DNA from: Panicum virgatum | Lineage: Eukaryota > Streptophyta > Magnoliopsida > Poales > Poaceae | NCBI RefSeq assembly: GCF_016808335.1 | Contig: NC_053145.1 | Coordinates: forward strand, 28,531,120-28,595,119 | Direction of reading: 5' to 3' | DNA length: 64,000 nucleotides | Shown: positions 1 to 12,493 of the stretch, one piece after another | Position numbering within the stretch: the first letter of the stretch is position 1 | Layout: the number at the start of each line of letters is the position of its first letter | Notes under the pieces: model-generated | Databases searched by the model: none | What the model saw: only the letters and a program-made list of their open reading frames with translations | Told to the model about the DNA's origin: nothing | Program-made: the position numbers and the translations under genes

Positions 1-1961
1 CGATCAAACTACAAGAATGCATTGCTAGAAGACCAGGTTACTTTAAGACAGTACAAGTTCATGTGAGATGTGTTCCTTTAACCAAACTTACCAGGATCAC
101 AAGACAGCAACCATAAACAGTTATAGTGACCTGGTTCTTGTCTCTAGAATGCCACTTTCTGACTGCATTACACAAATCGTTGTAGATAAGCTGGCACCAA
201 TCAAAATCACCAAACTGTTCTATCTGACGAGTCCAATATATATGGTCATTGGTGATATCAAAGCTTCCTTTGCAAAACAACAGACGATTAAAAACAATCA
301 GAAAGAAATATCTCATGCTGACTGAATCTGCACCGCCTTTCTCAATGTGTTGCTTCATCTTGTCAACACCAAAAGAACGGGGCCCAAGTCCAAGCCTACT
401 CTTGAAAGCAGCCGCTTCGGCTACTGCTTCTGCCCAATCAAATTTTTCAGGCAGGCCACCAGCGTTGGGAAGCCCAAGAATCTGGTGGATAACATCCTTG
501 GTTATCTCCAAATTCTTTCCAGGACCAGCCCGGATGATCATATCCATCGGATTGGTATTTTCAAGAAGCCAATCCAACAAACCCCGCGTCTCCAAGTTTA
601 CAACTGTAATGTCCAAAAGAGGACCAAAACTCTTTCTGCATACGTAATCACGCTGATCTGGTGTTAGAGCAGCAATAACCTCTACCACATCTTTTGGACA
701 GCAGCGTACATTCAACTTCTGAATCTGCATAAGTGGTGATGAAGTTTTGTGAATTGTGATATAAACAGACACTGTTATTGCATATAAACAGACCGCATTC
801 TACGCTGCATAGATATATGATAAAATGCATCATACATTTACCAATCATAGACATATAGTAGAGGCATATAAGCTTCAGCGATATTGCATATGAACCATGT
901 TATTGGAAGAAGACTACCATTTAGGTTCCAGGTCCAGATGTGAAATGCATATATACTTTTATGATATAGCATATAAACATATGTACAGATGCAAACATCC
1001 TAAATCAATAAAGATATGTTGAACCAGGCTAGACACCAAAAAAAAATCAAAGACCAGATGTATATAAGCTTTGAAGCCAAATCATATAAACCGTCAACAC
1101 ATCGTACATACTGACACGGAGAATAAAAACTAATGTAATATAGCATAATATGGCATATAAAACAAGCATATACAACTGCCAAAACACCCTTTTTACATAA
1201 AAGAAAAAGGAATGGATTTCAACTAACAAACCTAAACCAGTAAACTTGACCTGGCGTTGAGGTCGAACAGCACGAACGGCGGGTGAATGGGGTTTCATCT
1301 AATTCTATTCTTTCCTGCATTTCGTTAAAATGGTTTGTCACTGCAAAAGCAATACGGTGAATCGGAAAAATCTATGAACAGGAAAGCAGGCTTGTACTAC
1401 CTGAAATCTGACCTTTCTTGGACCCGGCTTCCGAGTTCCCATGCTTGGCCCTGCAGCTGGAGCATTTGGCACATGCGAACCAACTTGACCCCCACGAACT
1501 CCGGCACGGGATGTGCGCTTCGAGCACGAGGATGGGGCCTGATCGGCGCGCCTCTTCTTTGCCGTCGCCATGAAATCGTCCGAAGATGTTGGCGATGGTA
1601 CGGCCGTCGGTGCATCTTTCTGCGAACCCCCACCGGCCGACCTCTTTTTCCCGGCCAGCAGGTCCGCGATGGTTGGCTGAATCACCGGCTTGTTTGGTGC
1701 AATCTTGTTCCTCGAGTATGTACAGGAGCTTGATTTTGAATCGCCGACTGCACCCAAATCTGGAATCCGTCGGTGCTCCGCATCCGGAGCCCCGATGGAA
1801 TCGTCCGTGGGAATGCGCACCTTCTCGGAACCATGGAAGGTCCCCGAATCACCAGGGGCGTCAGCGGCGGCAGCACAGGTCGCACCAGCACGAACAGCGT
1901 CGGGGACGCCGGGCGAATCAAAGGAGCTTCCCTGAGGACCACCGCCGGAATCCCCTTCCAT
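1..1961 (-). CDS. Ulp1-type transposon-associated gene, 5' part only (copy 1)
   Basis: N-terminal part of a split gene that continues past the left edge. Exon 1 is about 1401-1961 (ATG at 1961, in MEGDSGGG), a low-complexity region rich in Ser/Pro/Gly with basic nuclear-localisation-like stretches (KKRRADQ). It ends at a CAG|GTAGTA donor. A short exon 2 lies at about 1251-1314. Exon 3, about 92-775, holds the conserved block NVRCCPKDVV, then LLDWLLEN, IRAGPGKNLEITKDV, ILGLPNAGG and WCQLIYNDLC, ending at a GTAAGT donor at 91. The same block recurs in the next gene to the right (NVRCCPKEVL, LCWLLDH, LRAGRGKELKFSKDV, LGLPSAG), so the two are diverged tandem copies. From family knowledge, grass proteins of this layout end in an Ulp1-type cysteine protease and are carried by Mutator- or CACTA-like elements. 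The protease end of this copy lies outside the window. Exon borders are inferred from splice motifs. Confidence 0.65.
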
Positions 1962-2858
1962 GGCTGCTTCAAGAAAAGACCAACATTCAGGATTTTTTGC
2001 TAAGAATGCATTAATCGGAAGGAATGCGCCTATGTACAAAGATATGTTACCTAATCTCGCCACGACAGACGAACTAAACACGACCAGCGCCGGAGTAGAT
2101 GAACAATGCCGACGGAGAGAGCTCACCAGTGCGGGGGATGTTACTGTGAGGGATTGGGGGGGAAGGGGTGGGGTGGGGGTGGGGGTAAAAGGTTGGAACT
2201 GCACATATAAAAAATTGTAAGCGCCGATAAATTTGGACCCGCGCCCAACTCATAAAACCATGACACGTTTGGTCGAGGAATACAACCATCAACGCTGCAT
2301 CATATATTGTTATGGCTGCCCGTTTAAGATGCGGTCAATAGTACCTAACAAAATCGCCGGTCATATAACCCTTGTATTTATAACGTACAAACATTACACA
2401 TTACAGTATATAAGAATATATGTGCTGCACAAGGTGGCGCGTCGTGGGTCGCATGCATAAAAGTACAAGTTTGTATGGTCACAGATTTTAATGCTAAGAC
2501 TTGGAGAAATTTATGATAACAAAAATAGTTTGTATGCGCAAGCTAGCGGTTTCAATAATAACTGCTCAGTTGTCTATGACCAAACTCCAAATAGACTCAA
2601 TCAAAACTTCCAAATTATACAGTGATACATGAGACTGAACTAGATGTATCTAATGTGATAGAATGCATCTTGTATGCTCTAAGCACAAATTTCCGCCGTT
2701 AAAGTACAATTGTTAGTGTACAAACCATAAATACTGGTCAACATAAACATGTCGAACAGGCTATTATTCAGCAGCTGGAGTACAGAACCACGCATAAAAA
2801 AATTCAAGTTTTTGTAGCACTCTGGTCTTGGTAATACCAACAGCATTGCCAAAACAAA
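1962..2858. other. Spacer between the two Ulp1-like genes
   Basis: No coding sequence recognised. It should hold the promoter of copy 1 and the 3' flank of copy 2. The left part contains a long G-run block (2154-2186). The rest is AT-rich without clear repeats. Confidence 0.5.
2154..2186 (+). repeat. G-quadruplex-capable G-run block
   Basis: Six runs of four or more G separated by one or two bases lie about 200 bp upstream of the start codon of Ulp1-like copy 1, on the strand opposite the gene. The pattern satisfies the standard G3+N1-7 quadruplex rule on the plus strand. Whether it folds in vivo or affects transcription is not shown by sequence. Confidence 0.7.
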
Positions 2859-5800
2859 TCATGACGGCATCGCCCGACACCTAGTGACCTCTTCTGGGAG
2901 TTCAGGTACTTCATTGAGGTCATGGAAAATCAAGTATTCAGCAATTTCCGCCCGCAGATCAGGGCTCCTTTCCTGGATGCAAATTACATTAATCACCACT
3001 TCGCAAATGGTACAAGTAAAAACTAAAATCAGCATTTGCATAAAAGGGATTACCCGGTCTATGACACATTCAACTATGCCACGTTTCGCATCGAATGACT
3101 GCATATATTTAATCAAAAAAACCCACAGTCGTTGGACCCGTACTTCATACGGGGAGCTTCATGCTCAAATTTGAATTCCCAGTTCCCAAACTTAGGGAAC
3201 CCAGAATTTGGTCGGACCCTCTGGAGAGCTGAGGTGAGGCGGTTCATCATGAGCTTGTTGAACCTGACTGACTTCCCCCTGATAGTTACAGCTTGCTGGT
3301 GGAAGTCCTGCCATCTTGTGAAATTCGTCTCATTACCGTAAGGGTTCGAATCAATGATGTGGATACACTTCATGATTCTGTTCACGACATACAGGACCCA
3401 GTGGTTGTGTTGAAGCATTGGAACAAGGATCTATACAAAAATACCTCCAACATCAACCGAAATGTTCTAAAACAAAAAAAAAGTAACTGTGTATAAAAAG
3501 GACATAGAACAGCAACTGAGCATGGACGTACCATTTGTGTGTTCTTCATGGCCTCACTACATGGAAGCATTCTGTCTAGTGATTTCTCAATCCTGTGCGA
3601 CGTGAAATCAGCATCTGGGTCGTCCTTGAGGTGAAGATGTTCTGCATTGAGAGCTCTCTGCATGCCAGCGTGAATACTCATAACAATTTAGTATGACTGG
3701 GAAAAAAATTAAGAAAAACATGTGTGACCATATAAATGGAAAAGAAAGAACACAAACCATGGTGAACATGTCAACAATCACACGGGTGACGTGCGACAAT
3801 GATCGTTTGGTCCTGTCATCGTACTTGATGCATTCAATCGCAAACTGGACAAACATATCCTCGAGGTCTTTCCCAACACTGAACGACCTCACGATATCCT
3901 TCCCATTTGCTACTCCACTTCCAAAAATCATAAGGAGGACACTGCACATTTAATACAAAAAAATTAATAGAATTCAACATATAACGCAACGCATCAACTG
4001 TGAATGGTCATATAAACTACACGAATTATAATTGAGTAATGATGTTTGTAAGACAAAATTATCTCAACATATCATCCAATAAACATGATAACTGCTCTGA
4101 GTGGTAATTGTTACAAACAAACTATGCAAAGAAAGGAAGTGAATGCCTGCCTCATAAAGGGTGAGTCAGCTACAAGCAAGAGGGCACGAAGGCGTCTACT
4201 TGGCAGCAGGTCCTCTAAGTTTGACGTGTTGGGCTCCTTGTCAACTGCGTGCATAAAAATTACACGAACATTAATGTTACCATGTGTCATGGAATGCACA
4301 TCAACCATATCATATGAGTACAACTAACCCTGTCCAAGGGAATGGTCCCGCCCGTTTGTTTCAGAGCTACCACCATCCCCTGCAAAGATGAATAGGGGTC
4401 AGGCATAAAATTATCACGTGTCGTATCAAAAAAAACATGGAGGTGGCATATAGTCGCAACTAACTCTGCATGCCATTGGGGGTTTGAACGTCATCACGTT
4501 GTACCCTTCCCACCTGATCTCCAGGCAGATGATCTGTACGCACACCTTGCTGACTGTCAGAAAACTGTTGGCCGGCCATTCCGAGAGTCAGCTGCAGCGA
4601 AACGAAACTGGGAGCTGGTACGCAAACAAATGTTTAGCACATGTCATAAAAAAAAATATAAGTAATCCATAATAGCATTTTGAAGACCCCAACCATATGG
4701 CACTATGAGATAGTGAACAAATAATATGTGCCTCATACCTTACCCACCACTCTCATTGCCACCCTCCACAGAACCTGACCTTGCATCCACTGACCCATAC
4801 GCACCTGATGAATAAAGAGAGTTATCAGAAATTTATAAATATGAATCTCCTTTCCATGCACCCAACAATAGCATACAGTGAGATGTTTTATGACCTCACA
4901 GTCATTTCTGATTGCTGCGCATACCTTCATTATACTGACTACGTCTGCTGCCGTCCTGATCTGGATCTTCAGAAGCGTGCTTCCCCCGAGAACGCACACG
5001 GAGGAGCTCCTCAATCATATCAACAAAACTTCCTTTAATTTCTAACTGTCGCTCAACAATGGCACGGTGCGCCGCTGCAATTCTATCAGACTGGGCCTGA
5101 ATGTCAAGGTCATACTCCCTGATTAGGCCTAACAAATTCTTCCGGTCCGGGACAGGTAGCGCGGAAAATCTTGGCTGCCAATAGATCGGACAGCCGTGGA
5201 ACGTAGAATGAACCACCAGTTGAGCCAGGTCCAGCAACTAAATAGCATGTATCAGAGGGGCTCCGCAACTGCAGATGAAAATAAAAAATTGATTTGATGA
5301 AAGCATCAGTGAGTGTTAGCAGAATGACATTATATATATGTAGTTTCTATTGTAAACTCTGCAATTTCTATATTTGAAGACAATGTTTGTGATAAAAAAA
5401 CACTACTCAAATGTCTAATGAGGCTGTCAGTTTGTATGATCAAACTACGAGTTCGAATATTAAATGTACCCGTTTCATGGCACTATTAATTAATATGACC
5501 CTAGCACTTTCCATGCTCCCAATTGCCCTTTCTATGGTGATGCACATAACTATGATCCGTTCACAGTATTAGATGCTGAGATCCTTATGTTCCTATGCTT
5601 ATTGCAAAATAGTTCGCTCACATCGAGACGGCCATATTCGCCAGTACGAACTCGATCAGCCACGGACACCTCCTGAATCCTCTCCTTTGTCCAGTACTTG
5701 ATACGGGGAGTGCTGAACCTCTCAGGGAGGCACACCACGTGGTTCAAGTTGTCAAGATACTATAGCTGCACAATAAGCTGAATCATCTAAATGCAATAAT

Positions 5801-7705
5801 ACATATGAAACTGAAATTTCTGATTAGGGTACTTACAAGAAAAACAATGCTACATCCATACATTGTTGCAGTTTGATTGTCTTTCTTCCTTTTTTGCCAC
5901 TTTTCGACACTGTGGCAGAGGTCCGTGTAGATGAGTTGACACCAATCAATCTTAGGCATCTGAACCACCCAATGAGCAAGCATAACATCATCGTTGCTGA
6001 TATCCCAGCTACCATGAGGAAACAGAAGGCTATGGAAAATGACTATGAAATAGCACATCATGGTTGCATCATCATCACGCCCCGATTTGAGGCGGTCCTG
6101 CATCATTTCCACATTGAATGCTCGGCTCTCCAAATTCATAACTTCTCTGAACTTCAAAACCTGCTTGGATTTTTCACTGGCAAAAACAGTTGGAGGTGTG
6201 GATCCGGCACTAGGGAGGCCTAGCACAAGCCGGACCACATCTTTGGAGAATTTGAGCTCTTTCCCTCTCCCAGCCCGTAGGGTCATCGACTCGAGGTCGA
6301 TGTGGTCCAGTAACCAACAAAGTAAGATCCGGCCCTCAACACCATCAAGTTGCATGGACAATATATTCTTGAAACCTTTCTTCATAACGTATTGCCTCTG
6401 GTTTTTTTTCAGCGTCTGGTTCGTTTCTAGCACCTCCTTAGGACAACAGCGTACATTTGCTTTCTGCCAGATAATGTAGGGACCATCATGGCCAATTTTA
6501 GTAATAATTCTATCATTGAAAGAACCTTGTATTTTTTAATAAAAAACCTTTTATATATTTTAATAACAGATGTCTTTGACCTAAACCCTCAAATAGTATA
6601 TAGTGAAACGAGCAGTTTATATTACAAAACTACGAGTTTATATATGCTACTGATTCTATAGCAAATCCCGTGATTCAATGATATAGGGTTTCCATGTGGG
6701 TTCCTATGGCAACCCTCAACAACCCCTTAATGAAACTATGAGGCTCTATATTAAATTAACATATTTCATTCTACCAGGATATATGTTTGACATTATATTT
6801 TACCCAAAAACAAATTATTAGCAAACTACCAATTCCTATAACCCTAAATTTCAGGTTTGTACTACCAAAATCTCTCAACCTATGATCACCCAACCATTTT
6901 AAATAATAAAAATAACACTCCCTGTGCAACCCATTTGCTCTGCTAATAACCTTTGTATGCTCCTGGCCATATGTTCCTATACTCGCCAGTATAATTTGCT
7001 AATATCCGTATGATATATGCTTGTCACATAGATGAAAACTCACAGTCATTTTAACACTCTTCTCCTCCCCCTTATTTGACCTTGACGGGGCCTTCTCAGC
7101 TCGACCCCGCTGCCCTGCTCCCTGCCGCAACTGCAAAAAAAATACAATCGATGCTTATCAATTACAAACTTGTGATACAAAACTATACCAAATGTCATAT
7201 ATACCTCACTTTTCCCCGCTCGCCGACATTTATTGGCGGCAGGAACCCGAGAACCTTGTTCAGCACCTCCAAACCGCGGAGAGGAGCGCGTCCTCATCCC
7301 GGTGGGTGTTCCGGCCGCATGAGATGCTCCGGATTCACGCAGAACTTTCTTCTTCTTCGTCCTTGGTTCCACAAATCTGTCGTCGTCGGATCCTCGACCT
7401 CCGTTCTCCGTCCCTCGAGTTCGCGCATTAGTGGCAGCTTCCTCCGCCGCTAATGCTTTTCGCTTCCGAGCCAAAGCTTCTAAGAAGTTGGCAGTCCTCC
7501 GGAACTCCCCCGTCTTTCTACTCTTTTGGGGTTCACGCCCGGGTTGGCAGTCCACAGTCGAAATCAAGGGAGATTGGTCGCCGGGCACCGCGGATGATAT
7601 CGGGAGTTCGGATGAATCTGGAGGGGGGGCCATGGTTGAACGCTCGAGAGAACTTAGTGCGTCGCACCCGTCGCCATTGCCAGAACCCGATGCGGCATCC
7701 ATCAT
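2859..7705 (-). CDS. Ulp1-like cysteine protease gene of transposon type (copy 2, frameshifted)
   Basis: Multi-exon gene read right to left. Exon 1 is 7205-7705 (ATG at 7705; basic, Ser-rich, with RTKKKKVLRES). Exon 2 is 7044-7130 with a strong GTGAGT donor. Exon 3 is about 5837-6508 (NVRCCPKEVL to MYGCSIVFL, GTAAGT donor), exon 4 is 5622-5759 (YLDNLNHVVCLPERF), and exon 5 is about 4920-5255. Further exons lie at about 3756-3945 (GKDIVRSFSVGKDLEDMF), 3531-3680 and 3115-3418. The last of these carries the Ulp1/SUMO-protease core: His in HNHWVLYVVN, Asp in IHIIDSNPYGN, Cys in SNDCGFF. Immediately after the Cys codon a run of seven T puts the next residues (IKYMQSFDAKRG) out of frame by one base. 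The final exon ends at 2859. Exon 5 also shows two gene-like reading frames, suggesting a second frame problem or an unseen splice. Ulp1 enzymes cleave ubiquitin-like conjugates; activity of this copy is doubtful. Confidence 0.72.
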
Positions 7706-8253
7706 TCCTGCACCAAAAATAAACATACTGCTCAAATAAACGGCGACATCACTACGGGGGGTAGAACACGCGGGGCAGTGGGGTAAAAAGATGAATATCA
7801 AAAGGACAAACCTGATTCCCCCGATAGGCGAATACGTTCACTCCGGCGCTGCGTCCACCAATACGCTCAGCGCCGACGAGGGACCAGCGGGTGAGTGAAA
7901 ACTAATGCGCGCTGTTGCGGCAGGTGTCGGGGATAGGACTACGGTGAGGCAGCGGCAAATCACTTCTCTCCGCGGGATTTCACTACTTGCGTAATGAGGG
8001 GGCGAGAAAGACGACGGTGTTCCGAGGGGAATGCAAATGGTTCAGTCCTATTGTGGTTGGGGGCGAAAAAAATGGTGGATATAAACCTCCGTGTGTTACC
8101 GCACGGCATTTGAAAAAAGTGTCTGCCCGGACACGATAGACGAAACCGCGACACATGGTCCGGCTGAAACAGATGGCCCGCGTGCCTTAATAACGTCGAA
8201 GAAAAAAACCCAACTAAATTATAAGTCATATAAACTAGTTAAACCAAGTATAT
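7706..8253. other. Upstream flank of Ulp1-like copy 2
   Basis: Presumed promoter and 5' leader region of copy 2. GC-rich from 7800 to 8000, then mixed. No protein recognised. Two CATATAAAC-type motifs occur near the right end. Confidence 0.4.
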
Positions 8254-8435
8254 AAACCCCAAACCCCAAACCCCAAACCCTAAACCCTAAACCCTAAGTC
8301 ATATAAACTAGTTTAACCAAGTATATAAACCTTAAACCCCAAATCCCAAATCCTAAACCCTAAACCCCAAACCCTAAACTCTAAACCCCTAAACCCTAAA
8401 CCCGAAACCCTAAACCGTTAACAGTAAACCCTATC
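8254..8435 (+). repeat. Interstitial telomere-like repeat block
   Basis: About 180 bp built from CCCTAAA (plant telomere unit) and one-base variants (CCCCAAA, CTCTAAA, CCTTAAA), nearly all in one orientation. It is split by a direct duplication of a ~36-bp non-telomeric segment containing CATATAAACTAGTT and AAGTATATAAACC, at 8223-8257 and 8296-8331. Isolated copies of the same heptamer recur near 9575-9590. Interstitial telomere repeats are known in plants as double-strand-break repair scars or as parts of transposons and satellites; here the link to the CATATAAAC motif favours an element-borne repeat. Confidence 0.85.
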
Positions 8436-8869
8436 CTTCAAGGGTTGCTGAATTTAAATATATCCCCATATAAACTTTGTCTAAAATCATATAAAACTCC
8501 TTGACATGCATGTATAAAGGCTGCTGCCTGCTGCTCATTCAACTCAAAGACGTACGGCCATTGCAAAAATAAGAAATACATGCCGCTTTGTGCGGTCATA
8601 TACCTGTACATGCAGAAACTAGCACAACCCTAATCAATTAGCGTTCAAAGATAGAAACACCAGTTCCTATTCAATTTCGAAAATATAGACATATAAACTT
8701 CGCCTACAATCATATAAAACTGTTCACATGCATAGATACATACTGTTGACTGCGTCTCATATATCTCATTGAATACTGGCAAATACAAAACTGAGCGATA
8801 GGTGCCGCTTTGTCCTGTCATATAAACCTCTAATGCAACCATGCCAATTCAAAAAAATATTTAATATAA
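8436..8869. other. AT-rich spacer with CATATAAA motifs
   Basis: No gene seen. Contains several CATATAAA/CATATAAAC motifs (near 8467, 8490, 8688, 8710, 8819) of the kind found throughout 0.7-9.8 kb. Confidence 0.4.
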
Positions 8870-9310
8870 CACGGACCAGTACTGAAGTCCACGGTGGCCG
8901 CGGCGGGAGGGGTATCGACGTCACGGAGAATTCCCTGGAGGAGATGGTAAGCTTGGGGATGCCAGCGCGCAGGTTGAGGTAGGAGTGCGGACGGTGCGTG
9001 ACGGGGGTCCATGCCATGCTGAGGAGTTTCGTGCGGAGATACGTGTTCCGTCCTCCACGTTGGTGAAGCGGCCGCGCTTGATGTTCAGGCGGAGGTATGT
9101 GCTCCCGCGGAGACGGCAGCTCATACTGTCCTTAGACCATATAAACCTCAACGCCGATTGCACTAGAGCGACAGGAGGCCCGGTTCGCCGGAGACGGGGG
9201 GAGGGGGAGGGGGGCGGCGGGGGGGGGGGGGGGGGGCGGCGGGGGGGGGGAGCTGGCTGGGTTGTACACTTGTACCAGCTCATGCTGCTGCTTTTGCCAC
9301 GCGCGTGCTA
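8870..9310 (-). other. GC-rich gene-like fragment with poly-G tracts
   Basis: GC-rich stretch whose minus strand stays open and gives gene-like residues (MSCRLRGSTYLRLNIKRG; RAGIPKLTISSREF in another frame), but no family is recognised and no full exon can be delimited. 9196-9252 is nearly all G with short C/A interruptions. Possibly a captured gene fragment in a transposon; this is inference. Confidence 0.3.
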
Positions 9311-9459
9311 GCACCACCCGGACCCCGCGCATGCTATTTGAATTTTGTATCGGCGGCGCTGCGCACGCTGCTGCATGCTGCTGTGCATGCGTTTAAATTT
9401 TCTTCCCATGATTTTTTTTAACATGAGATCCATTTAAAATATTTTTTCAAATAAAACTA

Positions 9460-9770
9460 AACATATGAACTGGAAGTTTGATCATATATTGTGCGATTTC
9501 GGTAATAGACACCTAAGCATATATAGAAACTGCTGGTTTGATCATATAAACTAGTACTTTGATTACAGTAAATCCTAAAACCTAAACCCTAATACTTTGA
9601 TTACAGTACTTAGATCATAGAAACTAGTACTTTGATCATAAAAAGTAGTACTTTGACTACATATATAGAAACTGCTGGTTTAATCATGATACTGGTAGAT
9701 TGATTGAAAAAAATAGTGGTCTGATCAAATAAACTGCTACTTACATCATATAATCTATGAAACCTTAGTT
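9460..9770 (+). repeat. Degenerate short tandem repeats (subterminal type)
   Basis: About 300 bp of diverged copies of a 20-30-nt unit with the core AACTRGTACTTTGATCATA, including variants such as CTGCTGGTTTGATCATATAA. Such degenerate arrays are typical of subterminal regions of large DNA transposons. No terminal inverted repeat could be paired with it, so the parent element is unidentified. Confidence 0.55.
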
Positions 9771-9879
9771 CGTTACAATTTGAAATTTGAATCCACCTGT
9801 CCTAGAAATTTACATATCCAACCATAGAAATAAGTGTATGAATCAAAAGAAAACATGAAAAATTATACAAAAAGACTAC

Positions 9880-9943
9880 TGGTTAGTTACAAGAAAATCT
9901 CATGACTGTTTTCCAGAAATTAGTGGTTAGTTACAAGAAAATC
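9880..9943 (+). repeat. Short direct repeat
   Basis: The 20-mer TGGTTAGTTACAAGAAAATC occurs at 9880-9899 and again at 9924-9943. It may be a slippage or insertion duplication. Between it and 10178 there is a small GC-rich stretch with no recognisable gene. Confidence 0.7.
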
Positions 9944-12386
9944 AGACAGCCAGACAAAAAAGCATGTCGTCTGCATCCACATGCACAGTGGGGAGCGACG
10001 CGGACGACGGATCATCGCGGTCAGCTTCCTCTGCTCCGGTGCATGGACAGCGACGGCGCCGGATTCACATGCAGCAGCAGCCTGTGAAGAAATGCAGATA
10101 AGTAGGGAACTACAACTTGGCTGGGGCTCCATGGGGAGCCCTAGGCTCCGAATAGTGTGTGTATATTATATATATATAGGGTTAATCCCTACCCTGAGTA
10201 TGGAATAACTATTACATACCCGAGCACACCCACCCCATCGCGTCGCTCGAGCCAACCATCCGATCTCGGCTCCGCGCGCCGCTGGAACGCAACCACCCGG
10301 TCCTTCTCCCGTGGTCCTGCTCCGGTTTTTCTCGGGCCGGATGCAGACGTGCTGTTGTCCGGTGGTTTAAACATTAGAGGTCACGCCGATGCGGTTTTTC
10401 AAGTGACTGTGCATTCTTACAACACGGGTTCCAATGTTTTATTAAAGTTAGGCATATGTGTTTTCTCTTAATTTGGATGTATCCTGTTTGTATATGCAAT
10501 GGAAATTTTCCAAGGAAATTCATATACATTGGTGAATGTCGAAAATATAGTTTTGCAATCCCGAGAACATGGCTGGAAAGAATTGTTTTGTGCCGGTATG
10601 CAGAAGCACAATCTTTTGGAATAAATTAATTAATCTTTACAACAAGAAAAGAAAGGTAAAACGTAAAGTGTGAAGTTGATCACAAAAACTCATAATTTCA
10701 CACCTAGTTTTCTAGTTGTTCCGGTCATAGAATCCCACCCTTACAATGACACAAAGCATAATCACATCCAAGGAGTATTTATATGATGAACAGCAGTGCC
10801 TCCAACAAATACAGTGTTCAGAAACACAAGCTTGGCCCTCTGATCCAGCAAGGCCGAATCCATGGTTCTCAGTTAGCCGGTCTGCTTTCCTCCTTACATA
10901 TACTCCCAACTGAAATACAGCAGGACATGTGCAAGTAAATGAGAACAAGAAGGAACAGTATTAAAGAAAAACAAAACTCTTTGATAATAGCTTCTATGAA
11001 TCCAAGTTCATAGACATGCAAGATCAAGAAGATGCAAAATTAGACAAGGCAAGAAGTGACTGACACTCGCGTGAACCTGGTCAGGGAAGAAACAGTAGCA
11101 CTCAAAATTTCGAAGGTGCACATATAAAAACTGAACCAAAAATTCAAAATTTTCATGGCATCAGCATTCAGTTGTGAGAATGCACAATGTCGTCCATAGA
11201 GTAGTACACACATAGTTATAGCACAATAACAAGAAAAAAATGTGATAGCACCATTTGTATTGGCTTTAATATCACATCAATAGCTCTGCATATAAAGGTT
11301 ATGATGTTGTCCAGATAGCAACCAATTCTAATCAAATGATACGAGGAACCCAAAATTCTGGGTTGACTGTGTAGAATTCTAAGCAAGAGCAGATGCAACA
11401 CGCTACGCCAGGAATCTGGCACAATTTCTGGTAAGTTATTTTTCCACAATAAACAAAATAATAGGCTACAGTGAATTAAATGGAAATCTTGGCTCCTCGG
11501 TGAGAAAGTTTCATGAGGATTTTGCATAGTGATAAAAGTAAAGGCATGATTCGCAAACCAATTTAGGTGCCATAGAAAGTCCATGGGCAGCAGTACAGCC
11601 ATCCACACCAACTACCTAGGGCAGTAGCCATCACCATATACTAACCCTTAATAGCTTGGTATTATGAAGAAATTTACTAGCGGCAAAGGATTGAACATAC
11701 TAAGTAGATACCTATGATACACCTTTCTTTTAGATTACAGTATACCTTTTCTAACATATTTGATAGTTAAAATAAAACAACATGCAAAAAAACTACAAAT
11801 TACATGGTATGAACAAGGCAGAAACCTGAGCTCTAGTTAGTACAACAGAAGACACTATCAATATACTCTGATACAATCTGACAGAACCCTGATTGAAGTC
11901 CACCCTAACATTTTGCAATGTAGACTCTATCAGTTAGTACTGCATACCCTTGTCTAAAAGGACTGATCTCGCTTGTGGTAATGATATAACTCTAAAATGC
12001 ATATTAAGCTGGGAATAAATTGTTGCTGTGTATATATATCAACCAGAATACCCAAATCAACAAATGATAATAGAATTTGTACAGAAATTTAAACATGTGC
12101 ATATGCAGTATTACTTAGTGTATTATTAGTTGATCAAATAAAACCATCTCAATTCAAATCCTATTACAGAAAAATGGGTGGATTATGATATATCAGTAAA
12201 TTTTCTAACAAAGGAAATGCACGCTCTTATATTGAACTGAACCTCACGGTCCTGAACATTCAGATGATCATATGGTAAATTACCAAAGCATTCATGTAAA
12301 TCAATTGTCATCTCCTGTCACTGATCTGCATGCACCACATCAGCTCTATTTTAACACTGAAGTTGATCTGATGCTCCTCCTAGTCC

Positions 12387-12493
12387 TACAAGGCATAGTC
12401 GGACGAGGTGCCAACAATCTCGACAACATCATAGGATTGACCTGATGAACTGGCAATGCCTCCATTAGCTGCAGAGTTTAACAGTGCAAACTG
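12387..12493 (-). pseudogene. Captured exon-like C-terminus inside element 1
   Basis: The minus strand carries an open frame after an AG acceptor: QFALLNSAANGG, then SSSGQSYDVVEIVGTSSDYA-L, stop at 12387. The composition is like a real protein C-terminus and is followed by 3'UTR-like AT-rich sequence. I do not recognise the family. It is most simply the last exon of a host gene carried by the element. Confidence 0.4.

Noticed and set aside
8254..8435. Chromosome end (true telomere)
   Set aside because: Short, degenerate, internal, and followed by more than 55 kb of ordinary transposon and gene sequence.
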